In this document: positions 40,259-52,000 of the stretch, in pieces | Layout of the letters: each line of letters opens with the position of its first letter | How positions within the stretch are numbered: the first letter of the stretch is position 1 | NCBI RefSeq assembly: GCF_011074885.1 | Contig: NC_054689.1 | Span: 2,480,001 to 2,544,000 of the forward strand | Direction: 5' to 3' | Source: Brettanomyces bruxellensis | Taxonomy: Eukaryota > Ascomycota > Pichiomycetes > Pichiales > Pichiaceae | Length of the DNA stretch: 64,000 bases | Made by a program: the position numbers and the translations under genes | Notes under the pieces: generated by a model | Databases searched by the model: none | The model's input: only the letters and a program-made list of their open reading frames with translations | Told to the model about the DNA's origin: nothing

Positions 40259-41296
40259 TCATTTGCGAGGTGCCGGCAACGACTTGGCGGCATTACTAAA
40301 GTCCCTAACGATAATCTCGCAACGAACTTCCTTGCAGAGGTCCTTTTTTTTTGTGTCTGGCACTTTTTCAAGCAACTCCAAGCCTGAGGACCGCTCTAAG
40401 GCCTCAACAGGCACCTTGAACGATGTTAGTGGAACCTCGTTTGGAATCTTGCCGTTAGGTAAAACGAATGCTGCAACAGCGACATCTTGGGAGTCTGGCT
40501 TTTTGCTGAGCGAATTCTCGGCAACCACAAGCTTGAAGAAGTGCGTAGGCACAGCCACGCTTGGCGGATTGCCAATAACTTCGTAGCTGACCCGGAACTT
40601 ACCATCTACAGGGTCCTTCCGGGGAAGAAATAGTGGTCCTGTGATAACTCTCACGGATCCATATTTCTTAGTTAAACACCGGCAAAAATACTCCAAGGAA
40701 GCCCAGTAGTCACGGTTGAAGCCCTCACCAACTTGTGGTGACATGTTTGTCAAGAGAAAAGTCTCATCCATGGCCTGCTGGGAGACTTTGGCGTCTGCTG
40801 CTGGAGCCTGGTGGCCTCGGTCATATCCGGACCTGAAATAATCCTTGAGTTTCGACCTGAAAATCTCTGGAATCGACTCATCCTCCTTGAAAAACGAGTT
40901 CCGCCTGTTGCCGTTGGTCGGTCCCTTTTGTAGGGATGCCGGAGTCAAGTGCTCCACAACGTAGTATGGGTTTCTCGTTCTTCTGTCGTAAACAGAGACA
41001 AACTCCTGGTGTCTTTCCAGGTCGTGAATTGGGCCTGGAAATCCATATTTCACAAAATAATCGACAGGGTTGATGTCGGCACCAGGATTTGCCATATTGT
41101 TGGTGGTTCCCTGTGGTTTGGAAGGAACATTTCTGCCTCCATTTGCCGGAAATTCCCCAATTGGTGAACCTGGTGAAGCTGTCTGTGTTGATCCCGATTG
41201 TCTACCCCAGAAAAAGAGGGACACTGCCCCCAGAGAAAGTGCCGTTGTGCCGGCCACAGCCTTAAACATCGCTTCTTGTTTAGTATGTGATGCCAA
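40259..41296 (-). CDS. NUC1: mitochondrial DNA/RNA non-specific nuclease (EndoG family)
   Basis: 345-aa beta-beta-alpha-metal nuclease of the mitochondrial inner membrane, the EndoG ortholog, which degrades nucleic acids in recombination and cell death. The catalytic motif DRGHQAPAADAK is intact (H162, with the metal-binding Asn expected in the NMSPQVGEGFNRDYW block). PVDYFVKYGFPGPIHDLERH, YYVVEHLTP and FFKEDESIPEIFRSKLKDYFRSGY follow yeast Nuc1 closely. The hydrophobic segment TTALSLGAVSLFFWG near residues 17-31 after a few basic residues fits an N-terminal membrane anchor. M10 at 41269 is a plausible alternative start. The gene is convergent with ECM25; the stops are about 90 bases apart. 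Confidence 0.95.
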   Translation of the reverse strand: MASHTKQEAMFKAVAGTTALSLGAVSLFFWGRQSGSTQTASPGSPIGEFPANGGRNVPSKPQGTTNNMANPGADINPVDYFVKYGFPGPIHDLERHQEFVSVYDRRTRNPYYVVEHLTPASLQKGPTNGNRRNSFFKEDESIPEIFRSKLKDYFRSGYDRGHQAPAADAKVSQQAMDETFLLTNMSPQVGEGFNRDYWASLEYFCRCLTKKYGSVRVITGPLFLPRKDPVDGKFRVSYEVIGNPPSVAVPTHFFKLVVAENSLSKKPDSQDVAVAAFVLPNGKIPNEVPLTSFKVPVEALERSSGLELLEKVPDTKKKDLCKEVRCEIIVRDFSNAAKSLPAPRK

Positions 41297-41992
41297 ATGC
41301 TTAGCTTGGAGTAGTGCAATTTATAAATATACCGGAGTGGATGATACTGTCAATATTTATACTTAGCTGAAAAATTCCGAAAGCAGGGAATTTTTTCCTC
41401 AGATCAAAAATATCGGATCAAAAATACGATAGGTTACAAAAAAACGTGGATATAGTGATAAATCTAGATATATAATGTAATATAGACGAAGCACTAATCG
41501 GATATGTTCAGACGGCCGAAATACATGAAGAAATATAGTTAACGAATATAACAATTATAATGATTCTTCATTATAAAGCTATTCTTGTCCTTTGAACTGA
41601 ACCAATTTCATCCTATCAGATACGAAGTAGAAATTTAAAACTACCACAGTTTTACATTTATTCAAACAACCAAACACATACAGTACAAAAAACTTACAAT
41701 TATTTTCGAGGCTTTCAATTTTGCAAGAGTCATTTCATTGACCCTATCAATAACAACATGCTCTTACCCTCCAGAATTTCCCATGTCTTCCTCATAACAA
41801 ATCCCTCTTGCATACGGTATTTACACATCCGTGCATCTGAGCATAAGCGAAATTTCAGCCTGTATTTTGAAATGTGGAGGAGATGAAAAATAAGCCTGAC
41901 ATAGATATAGAATCATAAAGGTCAGCGTATTCACAAAAACCAAGTACTATTCACTTGTAGAACAGTTGCATGGTGTGCGGAATTGAACTAGA
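41297..41992. other. divergent intergenic region
   Basis: 0.7-kb spacer between NUC1 and the mitochondrial orphan. AT-rich; no repeats or motifs worth naming. Confidence 0.55.
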
Positions 41993-44254
41993 ATGGCATT
42001 TCTGTACAGGAAACTTGCCTATAGACCAGTCTTTCGAGCGAGATGTAGTATTTCGAGATTCAATCACAGCTTTTCAGGATTGAGCTCCGAGATCAATGGA
42101 TCAATAACGGAGGAAAGTCGAGGAAGGGCAGATGATGATTTTAGAATAAAGTACAGGAACACCGAAAAATTACGGTTGACACTTGAACAGATGAAAACAA
42201 TGACACAAGAAAACAGAGAAATGTCACGTGAGCTGATTGACAGCACAGAAGACAAGCATATGATATTAGAGCGCTTAATTGATCAAGAGAATCATACCGG
42301 CAATGTCGATACAATAGAGAAGCTTTTATTTGTTCTTCCGCCATCTGTGGTGGTGCTAAACATATTTAATTATTTAAAAAGCCGAGGGTTTCGAATTCCG
42401 GACCGGGAGAAACCTTACTGGCTATTGATTACAAAAACAACCATTGAGCTCTCAAAAAAGATAATGAGAACAGATGCCGAGCGGAAATTTGCAGTAAGAG
42501 CAGCTTCTACACCGATTTTGTTGACGGCACAACTATTTAGACTATGCATTAACATGAGACTGGGTGCTTTAGCCTGCAAAATACATAGCGATATGATCTG
42601 GGTGACGAAAAATCAGGATAAAGCAGTTTCTGAAGAGTGGCAGGTGCTGTACAATCACAGAAACATTCACAATTTAGTAAGAATGTTGAGTTTGAGAGAT
42701 CCATCGAGAGATGAGGAGGATCTCGCAAGGATATTCAAAGCAGTTTCCATATGTAATGAGGGTGCACCTAAGGTGGAGCCGTTTTCATACACGGCAATGG
42801 AAATAGTGGCGATACTAGATAAAGCCGCTTTATTCACAAAGAGAAACAGCTTCAGTGCATCGCAAGTAAAGTTAGCAGAGACTGTGATCAGCAAGATGGG
42901 AGTTGCAATGGTGGATTTGATCGAAAAGCAGGTTGCAGGAAAACATTCAGGGACAAGCCGCATTGTCTGCTCTCAGACGCTTCACCATTACTTAACTTTT
43001 TGCTATCGATACATAGAGGGCAGGATTTTCTTCAATGATGGAGGATCCGTGTACAGTACTTGGTGCTCGATAAAGCCGTTTCACAACATAGTGTACAACA
43101 CAGACATCAAGACCCCAAACAACAACGAGCTTAACTGCTACTACTACTATGGAGTTTTGGCGAGCATGATTTCGTTCTTTTCGAAAAACATTCGGTACAG
43201 ACCGATGGTCTCTGAGCTCATCAAGCAGTTGCCAATTAGCTCTGTAAATATAGCACCAGGGTTGATGACATCAATGGTGAACTACTCTATTCGGGTGAAA
43301 AACACGAGGCTCATGAAGTTTATACTTTCGCAGTATTCGGATGCCACTCTTGGGCTTCGAACCAAGTACACGGCGAGCCAAATGTCATCGATGTTGAAGT
43401 TGGCTTTGGCAAGCAAGGAGTTTGCTCGTGCACGAAAGATCATGACGTTCATGAAGAAAAATCTAATGACTTGCCAGCCCATAGAGTTCAATGAGCTCAT
43501 TATTGCTACACTCCAAAGCTCAATCAAGGATAAAGAGCAGAATGCATGGGAGATGATTCAGCAGAGGGAAGCTGAGGTTGCCAAATACGGATATATCAGC
43601 TTTCTCAACTATATGATCAACAGCAATTCAGGACTAGACTTTGATAAGACCGAGTATATATTTAGGCACGCAGTGAGGTCGATCGACCCAAACGAGAACC
43701 ATTTCTGGGACTACTGGCATCTCTCTTATATGAAATACATTGACCGCAAATATGACACATGGCAGTGCATCCAGGTGTATCAGAATTGCATATATGCCGA
43801 AAATTCGCCCTTCAAAACTTTGACAGATTTTGAATATAGACAAAATCCATTCTGCACTAGACTGGACAAAGTGAGAATGTCACTTTCGGTTTCGGTGAGG
43901 CCACTAATAATACGAGATATATTCAAAGTCGCGTTTGGAAAATTGTCTTTTCAGAAGCTTAATGATAGTGAATTTAGAGAATCTCATAAGGAGTGGAAGA
44001 AAGTGAGAAGATGGTGTACAGAGGAGCTCAAGAATCTTGGGTTTTCCCAGGAATCTATTTGGATTGACCTACAAAAAAGCATCAGCAAGCAAACCAGAAA
44101 CATTGGCTTTAATTTAGAAAAAGCGCTTATAGATAGAAAAAAGGACATGCAAGTAACGGCAAAGAGATCTGGAAAAAGACTGGATCGGTCAATCAGAACG
44201 ACATATTTCAGCAATTTGAAACAGCTCAAAGAAGTTTGGGGTGATCCCGATTAG
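41993..44254 (+). CDS. unassigned mitochondrial protein, probably helical-repeat (PPR-like)
   Basis: 753 aa, not recognised with confidence. The N-terminus (MAFLYRKLAYRPVFRARCS) is rich in Arg, hydroxylated and hydrophobic residues without acids, as in a mitochondrial presequence. The rest is mostly alpha-helical with repeated helix pairs (e.g. YTASQMSSMLKLALASKEFARA, partly quoted, then RKIMTFMKKN; EFNELIIATLQSSIKD), the look of fungal PPR-like RNA-binding proteins that mature or translate mitochondrial mRNAs. A basic C-terminus (KRSGKRLDRSIRTTYF) is compatible with RNA binding. Such proteins diverge quickly, so lack of recognition is expected. AT-rich codon use fits its neighbours ECM25 and the 47-kb orphan. 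Role is inference. Confidence 0.6.
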   Translation: MAFLYRKLAYRPVFRARCSISRFNHSFSGLSSEINGSITEESRGRADDDFRIKYRNTEKLRLTLEQMKTMTQENREMSRELIDSTEDKHMILERLIDQENHTGNVDTIEKLLFVLPPSVVVLNIFNYLKSRGFRIPDREKPYWLLITKTTIELSKKIMRTDAERKFAVRAASTPILLTAQLFRLCINMRLGALACKIHSDMIWVTKNQDKAVSEEWQVLYNHRNIHNLVRMLSLRDPSRDEEDLARIFKAVSICNEGAPKVEPFSYTAMEIVAILDKAALFTKRNSFSASQVKLAETVISKMGVAMVDLIEKQVAGKHSGTSRIVCSQTLHHYLTFCYRYIEGRIFFNDGGSVYSTWCSIKPFHNIVYNTDIKTPNNNELNCYYYYGVLASMISFFSKNIRYRPMVSELIKQLPISSVNIAPGLMTSMVNYSIRVKNTRLMKFILSQYSDATLGLRTKYTASQMSSMLKLALASKEFARARKIMTFMKKNLMTCQPIEFNELIIATLQSSIKDKEQNAWEMIQQREAEVAKYGYISFLNYMINSNSGLDFDKTEYIFRHAVRSIDPNENHFWDYWHLSYMKYIDRKYDTWQCIQVYQNCIYAENSPFKTLTDFEYRQNPFCTRLDKVRMSLSVSVRPLIIRDIFKVAFGKLSFQKLNDSEFRESHKEWKKVRRWCTEELKNLGFSQESIWIDLQKSISKQTRNIGFNLEKALIDRKKDMQVTAKRSGKRLDRSIRTTYFSNLKQLKEVWGDPD

Positions 44255-44439
44255 CATGCTATCCTGAACTGTAATATAGATAAATTATAATGATAATAGT
44301 AATAAAATAATGATCACAAAACATTAGAAAAGGAGAAGAAGTAGTTTACTGGCAATTAAGAGATAAATGATGCTTAACATTGTTCTTTGATGTGGCACTG
44401 ATGAAATTAAGAAATATGCTACTAGGTTGCGTTTTAGGC

Positions 44440-44612
44440 AAAGGCAGAGGAGAAAAGAGAAAGGTGAGAAAGATAAAGATAAAGTAAGAAGAAGACAGAA
44501 AGATAAGATAGAGATAATGTAAGTAAGAAGAAGACAGAAACATAAAGATAGAGATAAAGTGAGATAAAGTAAGATAAAGTAAGAAGAAAGGGGAGAGATC
44601 AAGTAAGTAATG
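44440..44612. repeat. purine-rich AGATAAAG/AAGAAGACAGA repeat
   Basis: Irregular units of GATAAAG and GTAAGAAGAAGACAGAAA, nearly all purine plus T at fixed positions. Confidence 0.75.
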
Positions 44613-44828
44613 CAAATACCTTAAATCCTGTGGTTGTCAGGCTTAAAGAAAGGCTGTGCGGCTTTCAGATATGGCAATCGACAAACCAGTGAGAATAATG
44701 ATAACGGTAACATTGATGAGTGAAAGCAAGCCATTGTAAGGACAACACATCCGTACACATATAGCGGAGAAGGATGCTAGCTAGCCATTGATCAGAAGAT
44801 TTATTTGTTTCTTTTTCAGTAATGAGGG

Positions 44829-44840
44829 TGAAAAATTTTT
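44829..44840 (+). promoter_or_regulatory. RRPE-like element of NOP58
   Basis: TGAAAAATTTTT matches the ribosomal RNA processing element (TGAAAAATTT) known from yeast ribosome-biogenesis promoters. It is preceded by AATGAGG, a weak PAC-like (GATGAG) sequence, and lies about 165 bases above the NOP58 start. The placement and the gene's function agree. Confidence 0.6.
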
Positions 44841-45006
44841 TATTGTTCGAGGGGGAAAAAAATTTTAAGCTGGAAAATTTCCTCAGACACCAGTGAAAAG
44901 ACAGTAGCAAAGCTGAGGAAGGAAAAGAAGCTTTTTACGAATTATCGGTTGTACAGTGAGAGAAGCAAGCTTTGAAGCCAGAAAAAACGAGCAGCAGATA
45001 ATCAAG

Positions 45007-46605
45007 ATGTCATACGTTTTGGCAGAAACACCAGCCGGATATGCTTTGCTGAAGGCCTCGGATAAGAAGATCTACAAATCTTCAAGTCTTTTGAAAGATC
45101 TTGACAATGAGAAAAAGGTGCTCAAGCAGTTCAAGATTGCCGCATTCTCGAAGTTCGACTCGGCTGCAAATGCGCTCAAAGAGGCAATGTCGGTGAATGA
45201 GGGTAAGGTTTCGGAGCAGTTGTCGGAGCTCTTGAACAAGGCCAAGAGTGACAAAAAAACACATTTGATCGTTTCGGAGACGAAATTGGCCAATGCAATC
45301 AACAAGTTGGGCCTCAACTACTCGGTGATATCGGATGCAGCAACTTTGGACATCTTCAGAGCCGTGAGAGAGTACCTCCCGGAGCTTTTGCCCGGAATGA
45401 CCGACAAAGACGTGTCTACAATGTCATTGGGTCTGGCACACTCTATTGCCAGATACAAGTTGAAGTTCAGCCCAGATAAGGTGGACATGATGGTTGTGCA
45501 GGCCATTTCGCTATTGGACGACTTGGACAAGGAGGTCAACACTTACGCGATGAGAGTTAAGGAGTGGTACGGATGGCATTTCCCAGAACTGGCAAAGATA
45601 GTTGTGGATTCAGTTGCATACGCCAGAATCATCTTGACGATGGGTTTCCGGACCAATGCGCACGACACGGATTTCAGCGAGGTGTTGCCCGAGGAGATCG
45701 AGCAGCAGGTGAAGTCGGCAGCGGAGATTTCGATGGGTACGGAGATCACCGAGGGTGATTTGCAGAGCATCCAGGCACTTGCACAGCAAGTTGTTGATTT
45801 TTCCACCTACCGGGAGCAGCTCTCAAACTACCTCAATGCGAGAATGAAGGCCATAGCGCCAAATCTCACGGCTTTGGTGGGTGAGCTCGTTGGTGCACGT
45901 CTTATTGCACATGCAGGATCTCTGGTTTCTTTGGCCAAGGCCCCAGCTTCAACAATTCAGATCTTGGGAGCCGAGAAGGCACTTTTCCGTGCTTTGAAGA
46001 CGAAACACGACACGCCTAAGTACGGATTGATCTACCACGCATCCTTGGTTGGCCAGGCAACCGGTAAGAATAAGGGAAAGATCGCCAGAGTGCTTGCAGC
46101 AAAGGCTGCTGTGGCTTTGAGGTATGATGCACTTTGTGAGGAGAGAGACGATTCCGGAGACTATGGTCTTTCTGTGAGGGCCAAGGTGGAGTCCAGATTG
46201 AGTGCACTTGAAGGAAGAGACATGAGAACAACTTCCAAGATATCGACTGACTTCCAGAAGGTTGAAATAAAGGACTCAAAGCAGTACAATGCAGATGCAG
46301 ACACAGTTGTCAAGACTGAGGTCAAGGAGGAGGAGAAACCAGACGAGGCAGACTCTGATGACGAGTCGGACTCCGAGGATGCCAAGCCGGTGAAGGCCGA
46401 GAAGAAGAGAAAGAGAGATGAGGATGAGGAGGAGACTGAGGTGGAGTCCAAAAAGCAGAAGAAGGAAAAGAAGGTGAAGAAGGAAAAGAAGGAAAAGAAG
46501 GAAAAGAAAGAGGAGAAGGAAAAGAAGCATCATCACCACCACAAGAAGGACGGAGAAAAGAAGCACAAGGAGCACCACCACAAGCACAAGAAGGACAAGA
46601 AATAG
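45007..46605 (+). CDS. NOP58: box C/D snoRNP core protein Nop58
   Basis: 532-aa nucleolar core protein of box C/D snoRNPs, needed for 2'-O-methylation and pre-rRNA processing. The start [24 protein letters not shown] is the Nop58 N-terminus; an in-frame ATG at 44956 adds 17 atypical residues. A coiled coil is followed by the Nop domain ([20 protein letters not shown], then [20 protein letters not shown] and [15 protein letters not shown]). From about residue 430 the protein is acidic, then Lys/Glu repeats ([14 protein letters not shown]) and a His/Lys-rich end, the usual KKE/D tail slightly extended relative to the 511-aa yeast protein. Identity as Nop58 rather than Nop56 rests on the N-terminus and tail. 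Confidence 0.95.
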   Translation: MSYVLAETPAGYALLKASDKKIYKSSSLLKDLDNEKKVLKQFKIAAFSKFDSAANALKEAMSVNEGKVSEQLSELLNKAKSDKKTHLIVSETKLANAINKLGLNYSVISDAATLDIFRAVREYLPELLPGMTDKDVSTMSLGLAHSIARYKLKFSPDKVDMMVVQAISLLDDLDKEVNTYAMRVKEWYGWHFPELAKIVVDSVAYARIILTMGFRTNAHDTDFSEVLPEEIEQQVKSAAEISMGTEITEGDLQSIQALAQQVVDFSTYREQLSNYLNARMKAIAPNLTALVGELVGARLIAHAGSLVSLAKAPASTIQILGAEKALFRALKTKHDTPKYGLIYHASLVGQATGKNKGKIARVLAAKAAVALRYDALCEERDDSGDYGLSVRAKVESRLSALEGRDMRTTSKISTDFQKVEIKDSKQYNADADTVVKTEVKEEEKPDEADSDDESDSEDAKPVKAEKKRKRDEDEEETEVESKKQKKEKKVKKEKKEKKEKKEEKEKKHHHHHKKDGEKKHKEHHHKHKKDKK

Positions 46606-47087
46606 AGATGTTCACGGGACGTGTAGTTTACATAACTGGTACACAGTTGCGATTAGTACTTAATATACCGCTTTAGTTAGGACATGGTAGATTTGGTGTA
46701 GGTGATGTTTTGTATGATAGTGGATTAATGTTGGAGGTGTGTTAATGGATGATGAATGTGAACTGGAAACAATTTAATTTATTTGAGTATGTAGTTAGAT
46801 ACCTGAATTAGCGAATTACTTAATTATTTCAATATTCGCATTATTTTTTCCAGATCCTATTTTGGCAAATATGATCCAGACAAGAACCCCAATAAAGTAT
46901 TACTCCAACTTATAAGAACAAAGACTGCACAAAGACCACACAAAGGAACGCGTATTATTCCTAATATAAACTAACACATATTCATCTAATAAACCGAATC
47001 ATAGGATTATAGGATAAATCCGAGAAGCAAATATAAAGCAGCGTATATATCACATATTAAAAACTACATATAATTCTTCTGCCAAAG
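46606..47087. other. intergenic: NOP58 3' flank
   Basis: AT-rich 0.5-kb spacer between two plus-strand genes; nothing recognised. Confidence 0.5.
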
Positions 47088-47723
47088 ATGAACGAAGAAC
47101 TGGACAACTCACTTCAACTGGAACAATTCACACAGGTGAAATCTCTCCTCAACAGACTTTTGCAATCGCTTGATGATGAAAACCACGAAAAAGCCAAAAT
47201 AGACTCTAATATTGCGAAATTGTGCAAGCAAGAGAAGATAGATCCTGATACAATGCTACAGGCGAAAGCAGATGGCGTGGAAGGTGAACTAGAGCATGGA
47301 AATGGTAAACTAGAGCGTGTGAGTGATAAAGTGGAATATAATAATGATATATCAGAGTCTAAGCATGGTGAATTACCACTTGGCAATGATGCAATAGAAC
47401 GTGGAAACAGTCTTCGATGCCAAAGAGACCTTTTATTGAGCAGGTTGCAACGTGAGAAATATCTCAGTAAGCAATACGAGGATTTGCTCAAGCGACATGA
47501 GAAGCTCATGAGGATAATAAACAACAATCTTAACAACAGAATGAAGTTGGAACAAGGAGCAAATGCGTCGTATAACGCAGAGGCGGAACGACAGCTGAGG
47601 AATTACACTGAGAGTATTAAGAGAATGCGGCAGGTGTGTTGTGATTATAATGATGAGTACGCAGGTGCCAGAGGGCGTCTTTGTGCAACTACAAAGGAGT
47701 TTAATAAAGCGCTTAATGAGTAG
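47088..47723 (+). CDS. small coiled-coil protein, family not recognised
   Basis: 211 aa. Two helical, heptad-like regions (about residues 8-50, FTQVKSLLNRLLQSLDDENHEK; and about 105-150, RDLLLSRLQREKYLSKQYEDLL) flank a polar linker around residues 60-100. A third amphipathic stretch ends the protein (LCATTKEFNKALNE). The layout resembles small subunits of kinetochore or Mediator-type assemblies, but I see no signature to name one. The ORF is complete with an ATG in an AT-rich leader. The frame is clean of stops over 636 bases in AT-rich DNA, and codon composition resembles ECM25 and the mitochondrial orphan, which supports a real gene. Function unknown. Confidence 0.6.
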   Translation: MNEELDNSLQLEQFTQVKSLLNRLLQSLDDENHEKAKIDSNIAKLCKQEKIDPDTMLQAKADGVEGELEHGNGKLERVSDKVEYNNDISESKHGELPLGNDAIERGNSLRCQRDLLLSRLQREKYLSKQYEDLLKRHEKLMRIINNNLNNRMKLEQGANASYNAEAERQLRNYTESIKRMRQVCCDYNDEYAGARGRLCATTKEFNKALNE

Positions 47724-49032
47724 AATAGTTGAAAATGTTCGGAGAAGCATATAGAATGCGGAGATGGGGAATAACTGAAATTGGGCATAATTAATAGGAG
47801 CAACACGAGGGGAATTATGAGAGCATGATATGATGCAATAATTTGTACTGTCTAGTCATTATAAATTGGTTAATGCATTTCACATTGTTATTGCTTATCT
47901 AAGTTGATCTCTACATGAGTCTCTCACTCTGTGGTTCATTTAATTTAATTATTTATTACTCTATTTGAGTGATAGCACACTTATTTAATTGGCATGAACT
48001 ATCGGTTTGCATATGTTTGTGTGACTATCTTATGGTTTATTCAGGTGTATCAACGTATTCAGTTCGACACCAAGTGGATTAATGCATTTTACTTGTTATA
48101 TTCTAATGTTGAACTTATCTGATTTATTAGTACATCAGAATGAACTGTTTAAATAACGTGCTCACCTATATTTAATTGATCCGATTCGCATCTACTGTTT
48201 AGTAGGTTCACCTCTTTTATTCGATTAACATGCTGTACTTATCTAGTCTGGCTAACATCTATTAACATGTCAACGCATGAAATTGATTACATATATCTTT
48301 TACTACAGTTCAAGACAAGCCGATAAAATATGTATGATACGTTCATAACCTACAAATTTACTTTTGATTGCGTACTTAGCTGAATATATATCTAGGATAG
48401 ATATTTATGATTAGAAATAAGATGGGTAATTAGGATAGATATTTATGATTTGATAAATAGGATTATGTACGTTTGATTAGATAGGCACAAGTGTACGATA
48501 CATGCCTACATTCCTTCAATAGATATCTAAGATAAATGTCCAAAATAGACACATATGGTTAGATATATTAGATACATACATAATATACAATTCATACCTA
48601 AAGCATATATTTATGATTAGATGTTTATGATAGGTACCTAAGATAGACACGTACGGTTAGATACTTCAGATAGATACTTCAGATAGATACCTCAGATAGA
48701 TACCTCAAATAGAGATCTCAGATAGATACTTCAGATAGATACCTAAGATATCTAAGATGCGTACTTAAGATTCTTTCGATACACACCTGAAATACATATT
48801 CATGATTAGATATCTAAGATAGATACATATTGTTAGATACGTAAGATAGTATCTAAGATTCATTCGATACATACCTACGATTCATTCCTATGATATATGG
48901 CTATGAGACATGCCTGAGATAGACACCTAGGAAAGATACATATTTATGATCAGACACCCAAGATTCCACACACACATACTCATGATTATATACGCATGCT
49001 TACACCTGTAATACGAAGACTCGCACTCCTCA
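47724..49032. other. convergent intergenic region with GATA-type minisatellite
   Basis: Between the coiled-coil gene and the STB6-like gene (stops facing). The distal half is the degenerate AGATACCT repeat listed separately. No gene is seen. Confidence 0.6.
48380..48990. repeat. degenerate AGATAGATACCTA-type minisatellite
   Basis: Dozens of imperfect 8- to 16-bp units built on AGATA, TAGATAC, CTAAGAT and CATACCT. Clearest at 48655-48760, where AGATAGATACTTC/AGATAGATACCTC alternate. It decays outward, as in an old array. Confidence 0.8.
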
Positions 49033-52000
49033 TCATTCGCGCTTGGCCGGCTTGGCCTCTGATCCGTAGTAGACACGGCAGAAAAGCGTCTTGAAGACAT
49101 CGGACTGGGGCTGGGCGTGGAAGCGGGGATCTGTGCCGAAGTAGACGGTCCAGAGACACCAGATGTAGCAGAAAACAACGTACAGGAGGAGGTAGGGCCG
49201 CCTGAGCAGGGCCCGCCAGGACAAGACGGCCTCCGGAGGCTCGTTGCGGGGGCATTGGGCTGCAAACTGCTGCACGTGGAGGCATTTGCGGCATTTGGCG
49301 ATCCGCGACTGCAAGTTAGCAATCTTGAAATCGTCCAAGGACCTGAGGTTGGTCTCGACCTCCTTAGTTTTCTGGAGCAACAAGTGGACCTCGTACTTGA
49401 GCCGGGCACTTATCTTGTAGCTGGTCCTCAACTTCTGGCGGAGCTCCCTGTACTTTGCGGCGGCCTTGGAGCAGTCTGCCCGGGAGTTCTGGTACCGGGC
49501 GAGCACCGTGTCCAGGCGGATGCCCCGGTAGACGTTTGCCCGGTAGCCGTCGGTCTGCCCGCGGAGATCGGCCGACAGCCGGACGATGCCGAGCCTGAAA
49601 AAGTGCAAAAGGGCGATGTACTGGGCGGCAAGCCACTCCTCGGTTACCAGGGAGCCCGGGAAGCCCGGGCCGGAGACATCGAAGCAGTCTGTGCCGGCTG
49701 TTTCGAGGGCCTGGTCGACGGCCGCGAAAGACAGGGCTCTTTTTCTAGAGGCGGGCGGGGGTGCCCGGTAGCCGCACCAGGGCACGGCGTGGGTGCCCGG
49801 TGGCCCACCGGGGGCCGGGGAGTCGGCAGCCTGCAGCTCGGTGGCGAACACGCCGGCCTCGCGGGCGATAAACGGGACGCTTGTTCTTCGCCGGAGGCGG
49901 GCGTTAAATCTGGCTGCAGTGCATGAGAAATTTGGGTGGGAAGGAGCATTGAGTTGATTTGGTTGATTTGGATAAGGCTGGTTGGAATAAGGTTGATTTG
50001 GTTGATTTGGATAAGGTTGATTTGGCTGATTTGAATATGACTGACTTGAATATAACTGACTTGAATATAACTGACTTGAGGGCTTTCCATATGACAGACC
50101 TCCATTCACTTGATCTGAATATGACTGATTTGACAAATTACCACTCACCTGACTCCCCCCAGGATACCCCATCTCATCCGAATTCCACGCATACTTCAGG
50201 ATGGTGGCCCGGGAGGTGTCGTGGTGGCGGCCACGGCCCGGGGAGGCGGCCCGGTGGGAGGCTGAGGCGAGGCTGGCGACGGCAAGGCTGGCCCGGTGGT
50301 ACCGGGCAGCGAGGCAGTCGCGGTCGAGGTTGGCGGGCCGGCCCTTGGCGAAGAAGAGGTACAGGAGGCGGGGCCCGGCACAGAGCAGGCGGATCTGGCG
50401 GTAGTCCTGGCAGTCGGCTACCGGGGGAGCCTGGTCGGACCCTGGTGGTGAACTGGGGGAGTCGGCGGCGTCTGCAGGCACCCCGGCGAGCACCTGGAGC
50501 GCCCGGACCGACGTCAAGTCCAGCACGGTGTTCTTGACGAGTGTCTTGACCTTGGACAAGTCCTTGGCGAAGTTCTGCCCCGTCTTGACGGTCTGGACCC
50601 AGGCGAAAAGCCGCGTGATGGTCTCGCGGTCCAGGTAGCCCTCGTTCTCCCGCGTGCGGTGCAGTTTCTGGGCCCGCTGGAACAGCAGCACGGACACCCG
50701 GAAGCCCTGGACGTCCAGCGGGTCCTTGGGGGCCATAAAGCTGCTGCCACCAAGGGCAAGCAGCGTGCGAATGAACAAGGTGAGCCCGATAACGCTGAGG
50801 AACCGCACGGGGGCCGTGCAGCCCGGTGGCCGGCGGCTGAGCAGCCCGCTGCACGGCGGGATGTCCGCCACCAGGCGCCACCACCGCGTGAGCCCGGCCT
50901 CCGTGCCCCGGCAGCACAGCCCGTCGCACCACGCCGCCGGCAGCACCCCGTAGTAGTACAGGAACGTCTGCACCACGCACACCAGCTCACGCACCGCGTA
51001 CCGCACCGCCACCCCGGCCGGCACGTGGTACGCCGCCCGGAACTTGTCCTCCGCGGGCTTCCCGGGGCTCCCGATCGCCGTTGCTGCCCGTGTTCCGCAT
51101 CCCAAATGCTTCAAGTCGTGGTTTTGCACGTAGCACTTGTAGATTTTCTTGATGTCGCCGCCCGGAATCGGCACCAGCGTGAGAGACGCATCCAGCTGGC
51201 TCACGTTTGTCACAAACACCGTGCCGTAGTCGCTCAGAGTGGGGAAAGTGTGCCGGGAGCCGCCCAAGTCCCCGATGTATGCCCGGAGGGGCCCCGGCCA
51301 AGCTGCCTCGTCGCACACAACCTCCACGCGGTACGCACACACGCGGTCTGCCGGGTCGCCCGTGTAGATCACGATGGAATTCCGGGCTGACCGCTCGTAC
51401 ACCCACTGCTCCACCAGGTACGACTCAAAGCCCTGCAGCTCGATCCGCTGCACCGCCACCCCGTCCAGCCAGTGCTGGCATCGCCGCCTCACCCGGTCGA
51501 ATGCCACCATATCGGGGAAGACGAATTGTAGGGAGGAGGGTTGTTTAATACTATGTGAATCAGTCTGCAATTTATCACTATGCGAATCAGTCTGTAATTC
51601 ATTCTGTAATGTATCACTATGGGGCTCATTCTGCAATTTATCACTATGTGATTGATTCTGAAATTTATCACCATGCGATTGATTATCCAAATTACTGTAT
51701 TGCGATTGATTCTGAATTTCATTCTGTAGTCTATCACTATGCGATTCATTCTGCATTTTATCACTATGCAATTCATTCCGTGGGCTACCACTATACAGCA
51801 TCTTGTCACTATGCAATTCATATTGTGGTCCATTTCTATGCTGTAATTTATCACTATACTGCAATTTATTACTGTATTGCAATTCATTCTGAAACTCATT
51901 CTGTAATTTATCACCATACTGCAATTTATTACCATACTGCAATTCATTCTGTTGCTTGTCACTATGCAATTCATTCTGTTGTTTGTCACTATGAAATTTA

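Larger units (their letters stand above)
44255..45006. promoter_or_regulatory. NOP58 upstream region
   Basis: Contains a purine-rich GATAAAG/AGAAGAAGACAG repeat tract at 44440-44612 and the RRPE-like element at 44829-44840. The overlapping minus ORFs at 44324-44615 are translations of the purine tract. Confidence 0.6.

Noticed and set aside
48380..48990. GATA-rich tract as a centromere or origin
   Set aside because: No conserved centromere element or inverted-repeat structure is visible. It is simple-repeat decay; origin activity cannot be judged by eye.
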